From a virus, in the IMG/VR virus record IMGVR_UViG_3300004460_001790, positions 1 to 25,009 of that record: a DNA stretch of 25,009 nt. The stretch is one strand, 5' to 3'. Of this stretch, positions 18,501 to 25,009 are shown one piece after another. The position numbers and the translations under genes are program-made. Under the pieces are notes generated by a model. That model worked only from the letters and a program-made list of their open reading frames with translations. It was not told the DNA's origin and ran no database searches. Within the stretch, counting starts at the first letter, position 1, and every line of letters starts with the position of its first letter.

Positions 18501-18951
18501 AGCGTCCGTCGAGGCCATTAGCACGGTCAACTTCGACAACATCAACCGGCGCCTGTCGGATGTCGAACGGCGCGTGTTTACCAAGCACGAGCGGCGCATC
18601 CTGAACACGTTCAAGAAGGCGTGGGTCGGCTGGCTGTACAAGGGCCGGCCCATCGGCGCCGAGCGCAACGTCAGTCTCAAGGCGTGGCGCTCGGAGATTG
18701 AAACGACCGACGGCGCTCGCCCCGTCCTGCGCATCATCAACGACAAAGACTACTCCGGATTCGTGCATCGCTCGGGAAGCAACGACCTTGAGTGGCAGGT
18801 CATTTGGGAGCGCGTCCAGCTTGAGCTGATTCCGCCTCTGGTGGCCGACCTCCAGCGTGCCATTGCTGAGGAGCTCAACAAGCCGTCAAACCCCAAGAAG
18901 CTGGGTCCACGTGGAGGTGGTAAGACAACCCGCATGGAGATCACACTATGA
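18490..18951 (+). CDS. Second gp10-like protein, GTG start
   Basis: 153 residues from the GTG at 18490, which has GAGG five bases upstream and overlaps the preceding stop by 11 bases; no ATG lies in the first 140 residues. It repeats the layout of its neighbour: an N-terminal helix (RRVFTKHERRILNTFKKAWVGWL), strands (WRSEIETTDGARPVLRIINDKD) and the motif YSGFVHRSGS, equivalent to YVEYIHRKGT next door. The C-terminus is basic and glycine-rich. The two may be diverged duplicates forming a hetero-complex. The stop overlaps the tape measure start as ATGA. Confidence 0.45.
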   Translation: MAAKASVEAISTVNFDNINRRLSDVERRVFTKHERRILNTFKKAWVGWLYKGRPIGAERNVSLKAWRSEIETTDGARPVLRIINDKDYSGFVHRSGSNDLEWQVIWERVQLELIPPLVADLQRAIAEELNKPSNPKKLGPRGGGKTTRMEITL

Positions 18952-20561
18952 GCAGCGTCAACATCCCCATCACTGGCGACGCGTCCAGTCTCCAGAACGC
19001 CACCACCAAAGCCAAGCAGGCGCTGAACGACCTGGGCGACAACGCATCGAAGAACGGCGCCAAGCTCGACGGCGCGCTCGGCGGCGCAGCATCGACGGCG
19101 CAGAAGGCCGCGATGGCGATGGGTCCGCTGGGTGGCATCCTGTCGCGCATTTCCCCCGCTGCTGGCGCTGTGGCCTCGACGGTGGCTGGCGCCGCGTCGG
19201 CGCTGACCGGACTCACCAGCGCGGGCACCGCGGCCGGTCTGTCCATGGCCACCATGATCACCATCCTCGGCCCGGTCACGGTGGCCGTAGCTGCGCTGGG
19301 CGGTGCCTACTACCTGCTGTCCAAGGACCTTGAGGCGGTGGACGCCAAGAACAAAGCCGTGGCCGACTCGACCGAGAAGATGGCGGCCATGTACAAGAAG
19401 GTGACCGACGAGCGCCGGAGCCTTGAGGACCGTGCGGCCATCGCCACGGGCAAGCATACCAAGCAGGAGATTGAGCTGCGCGACGCCGTGAACAGCATCG
19501 CGGCCAACTACAAACCGCTGCTGGACGCCAAGAAGGGCGACATCGAGGCCACCAAGCAGTTGAACTTGCAGATGTCCAGAGACATGCAGAACGCGTCACA
19601 GGCCATCCTCATCGAGCCCAAAAAGGCCGAGGTGCACAAGGCCACCACCAAGGCGGTGAAGGAACAGACCGAGGCGCTGTACGACTGGGGCAGCGAGCTC
19701 AAGCGCATAGTCGACGAGGGCGTGGCCGGCGAGCAGCTGCTAGCCAAGTCGACGCACGACGACGAGCTCGCCACGATGTCCGCGATGGACGCCGAGCAGA
19801 CCCGGTACCGCGAGAAAATCGCAGGCCTGACGGCAGCGCGCGATGCCATGCTAGCAGCGGGCGAGGACGAGAAGCGCGCTAACGACGAGTTGAACGCGGC
19901 GCTCTTCGCTGCGGACAAAGTCCACGCCGAGCAGGTGGCCGACATCCGCAAGCAGCAGAGCGACGACGCGTTTGCGTTCCGGCAACAGCAGCTGGACGAC
20001 GCGTCGACCATCGCGGGCGCGTCCATTGACCTAGCGAAGTCCGTTGCCGAGGCCACCGCCAAGACCTACGACACCACGACGCAGGCCGGGCGCAACGCGG
20101 CCGAGGCGCAGTTCAAGGCGCAGAAGGCATTCGCCATCGCCACGGTCATTGCCGAGGGCGCGGTGGCCATCACCAAGGCCGTGGGCTCGGCACCGCCTCC
20201 GGCAAACATCCCCGCCATCGCGGCAACTTCCATCGCCGTCGGCGCCGAGCTTGTCACCGCGGCCAGCGCACAGCCAAAGTTCCACATGGGCACGACCAAC
20301 TACCGACCCGACGAGGGCAGCGCGGTGCTTCAGCGCGGCGAGGGCGTGGTCACCAGCGCCGGCATGAACAAGCCGGGCATGCGCGAGGCCGTGGCCGCGG
20401 CCAACTCGGGCCGGACGCCTTTCGCTGCTGACCGTGCGCAACCCGTCCAGTACCAGCACCGCGTGTTCAACGAATTCATCCGCGACAACCTCAAGCAGGG
20501 CTCGCCCGTGACGCGGCGGATAGACAGTAGTTCCATCGTCGGTCACCGGGTTCGGAGGTAG
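18948..20561 (+). CDS. Tail tape measure protein
   Basis: 537 residues. The N-terminal region is Ala/Gly-rich and helical (ATTKAKQALNDLGDNASKNG). It is followed by hydrophobic, membrane-compatible segments around residues 52-127 (ILSRISPAAGAVASTVAGAA and ITILGPVTVAVAALGGAYYLL). A long charged coiled coil spans about 140-370. Another hydrophobic stretch (IATVIAEGAVAITKAVGS) leads to the C-terminal HMGTTNYRPDEGSAVLQRGE type of motif common at the end of siphophage tape measures. It sets tail length and helps DNA pass the membrane. By the usual 1.5 angstrom per residue rule the tail would be roughly 80 nm. The start overlaps the upstream stop (ATGA). Confidence 0.82.
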   Translation: MSSVNIPITGDASSLQNATTKAKQALNDLGDNASKNGAKLDGALGGAASTAQKAAMAMGPLGGILSRISPAAGAVASTVAGAASALTGLTSAGTAAGLSMATMITILGPVTVAVAALGGAYYLLSKDLEAVDAKNKAVADSTEKMAAMYKKVTDERRSLEDRAAIATGKHTKQEIELRDAVNSIAANYKPLLDAKKGDIEATKQLNLQMSRDMQNASQAILIEPKKAEVHKATTKAVKEQTEALYDWGSELKRIVDEGVAGEQLLAKSTHDDELATMSAMDAEQTRYREKIAGLTAARDAMLAAGEDEKRANDELNAALFAADKVHAEQVADIRKQQSDDAFAFRQQQLDDASTIAGASIDLAKSVAEATAKTYDTTTQAGRNAAEAQFKAQKAFAIATVIAEGAVAITKAVGSAPPPANIPAIAATSIAVGAELVTAASAQPKFHMGTTNYRPDEGSAVLQRGEGVVTSAGMNKPGMREAVAAANSGRTPFAADRAQPVQYQHRVFNEFIRDNLKQGSPVTRRIDSSSIVGHRVRR

Positions 20562-20563
20562 CT

Positions 20564-23500
20564 ATGTCCACGTCGCTCTCAGTTGTCGCCAACCGTGGCC
20601 TACTCCTGCCCGTGTACGGCGTCACCGCGGACACCATCTCGTCGGCCTCAAGCATCACGCAGGCCGGCCCGCTCGCGGGCGTCCCCGTGGCCCAGCAGGT
20701 CACCGAGGCCACGTTGCAGACCGCGGGCACGCAGGCCGCGAACACGCGCATGATCATCAAGTGCCAGGACTCGGGCATGCCTATCACCGACGGCGGCATG
20801 CGGTATCTTTGGCGATACAACACCGACGCATCCGACGCATGGCGCGGCGACGGCATGGCCACGTGGAAGGGCGTGAGCCAGTTCGAGGCGCTTGACTACA
20901 CGACGACGGCGAACCGCTGGCGTTTCCCTGACGTAATGACACTCCAGAATGACACGCTGGTATGTGTCGCCATCCGTGGCCAGCAGGACGTGGTCGTGTG
21001 GTACAAGGCCAAGGACGGCACGGCGTGGTCGAGCGTGGTCCTGTACTCGTTCGCGTCGACCTCGGCCGAGTTGACCGCGTGCGTGACTCAGCTTCCGAGC
21101 GGGCGCGTGCTCGCCTTCTATGGCGACTGCACCAACATCATCAGCAGCTACAGCGACGACAACGGCACGACGTGGACGGTGTCCACACACGTGACTGGCA
21201 CCGACGTGGGCACCTCGCTTCCGACGCATCCGACGACGCACACGACGAAACGCATGCGCGTGGCCTACGCGGCTGGCAGCCTCTGCCTCATGCTGCACGT
21301 GCTCGACGGGGACGCCGCGCAGAGCCGCGACCGCCTGTACCAGTATGCCAGTCAGACCCTCGGCAGCACGTGGGACTACGTGGCCGCGACCACCGGCTAC
21401 CAGGCGGCCTACGCCGCGGCGACCGACGCCGACCAGAACAGCCGCGGATGGCCCGAGCTGGTAGTGCTGAACGACAAGGTCGTGGTGTTCTACGTGAAGG
21501 CGCAGAACACCACCGCTATGGGCGCTGTGGGGGCCTACAAGCGCGTCATCGGGTCGCCCTACCAGTCGATGCAGGGCGTGTCCGAGCAGCCCGTCTGGAT
21601 TGGCTCCAGCGTGGCGCTCGGTACGGTCAACGCCACCGGGTACATCGGTGATTCAGACCTCGCGGTCAGCCTTGACCAGACCGGCGAACTGCTGTTCCTT
21701 GCGCGCAACTTCAGCGCGAATCAGTCCCTGCGCATGGCCATCTCGACGTTCGGCGTGAACGTGTCGACGGCCGACGTGGCGTGGTCCGACGTGGCCAACT
21801 TTCACGACAGCGCCAAGGCCATCAAGGGCTTTGCGCTGACGCACCAGATGGGCCGGGCGGTCATGCTGCACGGCTTCAAAAGCGACACCGACAACCACGA
21901 CGACTCGCTGCTGGCCACGTACATCGGTGGGTACACGTCGCTCATGGTGCATCCGACCGTCGGCAACGCGTGCATCTACATGCCGTTCTTCGAGCCCGAC
22001 GCGGTGGCGGCGGACTGGACCAAGACGACGACGGCGACGCCGACGATGGCGCTGAGCGGCGCCGAGCTCAACATCACGCTGAATAGCCTGGGCGAGCAGG
22101 TCACGTGGACGAACACGGTCAGCGACGCGGCGACCAAGGTCTACATCCACGGGCACGCCACCAGCTCTGGCGCGACCTCGGGCGCGTTCATCCGCGCGCG
22201 GTACGCGTCTGGAGCTACCAGCTACAGCGTAAAGGTCCTGTTCAGCGACCAGTCCGTGGTCATCAGTGACGACAACGGCGGAAGCCTCTACACTGGCGGA
22301 ACGGCCATCAAGGCCGCTGCCAACGTGGGCATCCAGCTGCTGCTCGTTGTGACCTCGGCCGGCACCGCGCGTGTATGGTGGCGCGCTGCGGACCTGTCCA
22401 TCAAGTCCGACGCAGACCAGCTCTGGAACGACCTTGGCACGTTCTCCGGTCTGGTCAACGGCGGCGCGTCGACGCAGGTCGCCCAGTTCGGCGCGAGCTC
22501 AAGCGCCATCGCGCTTCACAACGTGTCGGCCTACATCAAAACCGTGGCGGTCACCGGGTACTCGACCACGCTGGCCGCATCGAGCAACCCCACCAGCCTG
22601 CCCGGCCGGCTGCTGACGAGCGACCTACAGTATGTCGACCAAGGCCTCAACCTGCGGGCGATGGCTGGCCCGGCCATGTACGGCGACCTCTGGTACATCG
22701 ACACGCGGTACACTTACGGCGTAATCAACGTCCACTCCGAAGTCAGCCCGAGCCCGCGCACGGTGTGGCGGACGACGGGCACGACGGCGCAGGACCTGCG
22801 CTGGGACCTGCCCGAGGCCGAGGCCTACTACGAGCCCTCGCGCGTGTTCGGCATCGCGCTCTGCGGCATCAACTGGCGCACCGCGGTCCTGTACGGGTGG
22901 ACCGGCGCCGCCTGGACGAAGATTCTCGACATCGACAGCGCGGCCGGTCAGAACGGGATGAAGTTCACGCGCACGGGGACGGCGCTGACCGGCGTGTACG
23001 GCGGCCTGCTCGGCTCGGATTCGGACCACTACTACACGTTCGGGACGCTCGCGGGCTCGCACGTGCGCATCACCGACAGCTCTGGCCCGACAACGGTGAC
23101 GCGCACCATCCGCGCGAACACCGAGGGCGGCATCGGCAAGGCCACCAAGTTCCAGACGGTCATGCAGCTAAACGACGCGTTGTCCACCGACCCCACGGGT
23201 GCGGGCGCCACGGACAGCATGGACATCCTGAGCCGAAACGTGCTGGTGGTCTGCAACTCCATCCAGAACAAGTACAGCAAGTTCCGGCTGCAGATTCCGG
23301 CGCAGGACACCGCCGAGGGCTACTTTGAGACCGGTTCGATCATCATTGGCACGCTGGCCGTGTTCGGTCAGCAGTACAGCCGCGGACGTGCCGTCGAGGC
23401 GCAGCAGAACACCATCGTGACCACCGCCATCAACGGCACGCGGCGCAGTCTCAACAAAGGCCCCGAGCGCCGCGCTGTTGAGTTCGCATGGGTCGACGGC

Positions 23501-23821
23501 GTGAACACGATTCAGCTGTTCGCGACGACCATCGACCCCGATTACGTCCAGTACGGTGCACCCACCGCGGCCCGCGCCGACGCGGCGTACAAGGTCGCCG
23601 GCATCGTGCGCGAGCTGCGCGGCGCCGACACGCCCATCTGTTACGTGCCGTACCTGCCTCAGTTCACCGCGTTCCTCGGCGCGCAGTTCACGCAGACCAA
23701 CATGGACCAGTGGTTCATGGGCCGGGTGATGTCGGACGTGCGCATTGAAAGCATCGTCGGCAACGAAAACGCGGGCGAGCTTGTGCAGGTCGCCACGGTG
23801 ACCATCGAGGAGGAAGTGTGA
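20564..23821 (+). CDS. Large tail protein with sialidase-type (Asp-box) repeats
   Basis: 1085 residues. SYSDDNGTTW (195-204) matches the Asp-box S-x-D-x-G-x-T-W of sialidases and other beta-propellers; WYKAKDGTAWSSVVLY (146-161) is a degenerate second copy. Residues about 80-440 therefore look like a propeller that could bind or cleave surface glycans. The middle (about 480-660) is a beta-sandwich-like stretch. The last 250 residues, with ETGSIIIGTLAVFGQQYSRG, then a charged segment with GPERRAVEFAWVDG, resemble a distal tail protein. The start follows CGGAGGTAGCT, three bases after the tape measure stop. It probably forms part of the tail tip and touches the host surface. I saw no full set of sialidase catalytic residues, so binding is safer than hydrolysis. 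Confidence 0.6.
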   Translation: MSTSLSVVANRGLLLPVYGVTADTISSASSITQAGPLAGVPVAQQVTEATLQTAGTQAANTRMIIKCQDSGMPITDGGMRYLWRYNTDASDAWRGDGMATWKGVSQFEALDYTTTANRWRFPDVMTLQNDTLVCVAIRGQQDVVVWYKAKDGTAWSSVVLYSFASTSAELTACVTQLPSGRVLAFYGDCTNIISSYSDDNGTTWTVSTHVTGTDVGTSLPTHPTTHTTKRMRVAYAAGSLCLMLHVLDGDAAQSRDRLYQYASQTLGSTWDYVAATTGYQAAYAAATDADQNSRGWPELVVLNDKVVVFYVKAQNTTAMGAVGAYKRVIGSPYQSMQGVSEQPVWIGSSVALGTVNATGYIGDSDLAVSLDQTGELLFLARNFSANQSLRMAISTFGVNVSTADVAWSDVANFHDSAKAIKGFALTHQMGRAVMLHGFKSDTDNHDDSLLATYIGGYTSLMVHPTVGNACIYMPFFEPDAVAADWTKTTTATPTMALSGAELNITLNSLGEQVTWTNTVSDAATKVYIHGHATSSGATSGAFIRARYASGATSYSVKVLFSDQSVVISDDNGGSLYTGGTAIKAAANVGIQLLLVVTSAGTARVWWRAADLSIKSDADQLWNDLGTFSGLVNGGASTQVAQFGASSSAIALHNVSAYIKTVAVTGYSTTLAASSNPTSLPGRLLTSDLQYVDQGLNLRAMAGPAMYGDLWYIDTRYTYGVINVHSEVSPSPRTVWRTTGTTAQDLRWDLPEAEAYYEPSRVFGIALCGINWRTAVLYGWTGAAWTKILDIDSAAGQNGMKFTRTGTALTGVYGGLLGSDSDHYYTFGTLAGSHVRITDSSGPTTVTRTIRANTEGGIGKATKFQTVMQLNDALSTDPTGAGATDSMDILSRNVLVVCNSIQNKYSKFRLQIPAQDTAEGYFETGSIIIGTLAVFGQQYSRGRAVEAQQNTIVTTAINGTRRSLNKGPERRAVEFAWVDGVNTIQLFATTIDPDYVQYGAPTAARADAAYKVAGIVRELRGADTPICYVPYLPQFTAFLGAQFTQTNMDQWFMGRVMSDVRIESIVGNENAGELVQVATVTIEEEV

Positions 23822-25009
23822 GTTACCGCGACACCTGGACAGCCGCCGAGCTCGTGGGCAAACGGACCCACTGGCTGCTCGACATCACGTTCGCAGGCCG
23901 GGTCTACCGGCTCGCTGAGACCTCGTTGTCGATGACCTCAACAACGCTGGGCGTGCTCCAGTACAGCCCGTGCATCACCAACGATCTCACCGTGAAATAC
24001 GGGTTCTCGCTGTTCGGCGACACCGCCGAGCAGCAGAGCGTGACCATCGAGACGTTCATGGAAGATTCCGACGTGGCCGCGCTCATCGCTGCCGGCCATG
24101 ACCTCGCGGGCAGCCCGTGCCAGCTGTCGAAGTGGATCGAGGGGCAGGACTACGACGACCGGCGCGTGTTCGTCATCGGGCGCCTCAAGAACCCCGTGTA
24201 CGGTGGTCGAGGCGTGCCGGTCACCGCCACGCTTGAAGACGCGTTCTTTGACGACTGGGCCATCATTCCCGACAACGACGCGCAGGTCACCAAGGCCACC
24301 ACCGACCTGACCAAGCTGGACAAGGACGACTGGGGCCTTACGTACCCCATCGTCATCGGCAACCCCGGGCGCTGCGCCAGCATCCCCGTGGGCTGGTGTA
24401 CCGGTTCCCAGGGCATCTGGCGCAACAAGGTATTGAACACGCAGGAGCTGATGATCGCAGGGCACGAGACCAACATCGCCCGCGTCATCCTGAGCAACGA
24501 GTCCTACACGGCCGGGGCGGTCTACAGCACCGCGCTGACCACCGACCTATCGGGGCGCGTCATCACGGTTGTCCCGAGCGCCTACGGTCAAGCGGTGACT
24601 GCCCTTCCGTCCATCGCAGGGCTGAACGGGTACGGCGCGCGGCCCGAGTACCTCGGCGTGTACAACGACGCTGACGCCACGCTGAACATGGCGACCTCGG
24701 TGTACGTCGCATGGTACACGGGCGACGACACCGAGACCACGGGCGGACTCGTCCAGAACGGCCAGCTGGTCCGCGGCGCGGGTGACGTGCTCGGCTACGT
24801 GCTGTCGTTCAGTAGGTATAGGTTCGACACCAAGCGCGTGCAGGCCGTCGCCAACGACCTCAACAGCTACCTCATCGACTGCACCATCGACGACCAAGTG
24901 AGGCCGTGGGACTGGGTGCGTCAGAACCTCGTTCCCATCCTGCCGGTCAGCGTGTGCAACGGCACCAACGGCATCTATTTCGTGCCGTGGAAGGTCGGCG
25001 CCGTCGCCA
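23818..25009 (+). CDS. Minor tail / baseplate hub-like protein, 3' end outside window
   Basis: The GTG at 23818 follows AGGAGG with four bases spacing and overlaps the upstream stop (GTGTGA); the frame stays open for 397 codons to the window end. It begins SYRDTWTAAELVGKRTHWLL, continues with beta strands (DITFAGRVYRLAE, LTVKYGFSLFGDT, VTIETFMEDSDV), and later has helical and strand segments (NSYLIDCTIDDQVRPWDWV). Place after tape measure and tip protein fits a hub or minor tail protein that lines the tail tip. There is no ATG near the start, so the GTG is well supported. Family not firmly identified. Confidence 0.6.
   Translation, partial: MSYRDTWTAAELVGKRTHWLLDITFAGRVYRLAETSLSMTSTTLGVLQYSPCITNDLTVKYGFSLFGDTAEQQSVTIETFMEDSDVAALIAAGHDLAGSPCQLSKWIEGQDYDDRRVFVIGRLKNPVYGGRGVPVTATLEDAFFDDWAIIPDNDAQVTKATTDLTKLDKDDWGLTYPIVIGNPGRCASIPVGWCTGSQGIWRNKVLNTQELMIAGHETNIARVILSNESYTAGAVYSTALTTDLSGRVITVVPSAYGQAVTALPSIAGLNGYGARPEYLGVYNDADATLNMATSVYVAWYTGDDTETTGGLVQNGQLVRGAGDVLGYVLSFSRYRFDTKRVQAVANDLNSYLIDCTIDDQVRPWDWVRQNLVPILPVSVCNGTNGIYFVPWKVGAVA

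Noticed and set aside
1-25009. Integrase, attachment sites, tRNA genes, lysis cassette
   Set aside because: Looked for and not seen in this window; they may lie outside it, so no lifestyle claim is made.

Overview
The window reads as about half of a dsDNA tailed-phage genome (or prophage) with GC-rich DNA and strong AGGAGG-type ribosome binding sites. The presence of a tape measure protein, a tail tube candidate and a frameshifted tail-chaperone pair points to a long-tailed phage, most likely a siphovirus, of a GC-rich bacterium. I see no sheath-like gene, integrase, attachment site, lysis gene, tRNA or rRNA, so the lifestyle is open and the host cannot be named from the sequence.

Layout. 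(1) Positions 1-1421, minus strand: a leftward early module with a small lipoprotein-like peptide, an ERF single-strand annealing protein, an SSB-tailed DNA-binding protein and the start of a pentapeptide-repeat protein. (2) Positions 1422-1564: a divergent control region with a leftward promoter that carries a 13-bp palindromic operator between its -35 and -10 boxes, facing a short HTH regulator gene. (3) Positions 1565-5510, plus strand: a tightly overlapping early operon. It runs HTH regulator, RusA resolvase, five small unknown genes (one a membrane miniprotein), an SF2 helicase and a C5-cytosine methyltransferase. The methyltransferase gene is overprinted over nearly its whole length by a second open frame. 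(4) Positions 5601-7723: a primase-like protein and a VapE-type P-loop helicase. (5) Positions 7724-8002: a non-coding region with four clusters of 9-bp repeats arranged as two inverted repeats around an AT-rich triplet-repeat tract. It is the best candidate for the replication origin. (6) Positions 8003-18062: packaging, head, neck and tail genes: small and large terminase, portal, scaffold, major capsid protein, several small head or neck proteins, tail tube, and a tail chaperone pair made by -1 frameshifting. (7) Positions 18063-25009: two tail-completion-like proteins, tape measure, a 1085-residue sialidase-repeat tail protein, and a minor tail protein cut by the window end.

How it works together: annealing protein, SSB-like protein, RusA, helicase, primase and VapE protein form a replication-recombination set next to a plausible origin. 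The methyltransferase probably protects or marks phage DNA. The rightward late genes follow the usual order packaging, head, neck, tail tube, chaperone, tape measure, tail tip. Genes in the early operon are mostly joined by ATGA stop-start overlaps, so translational coupling is probably widespread.

The most interesting feature is the 4728-5510 / 4732-5490 overlap. One frame carries the full set of C5-methyltransferase motifs. The other carries its own conserved-looking motifs, and it, not the methyltransferase, has the well-spaced Shine-Dalgarno sequence and the ATGA coupling to the upstream helicase gene.
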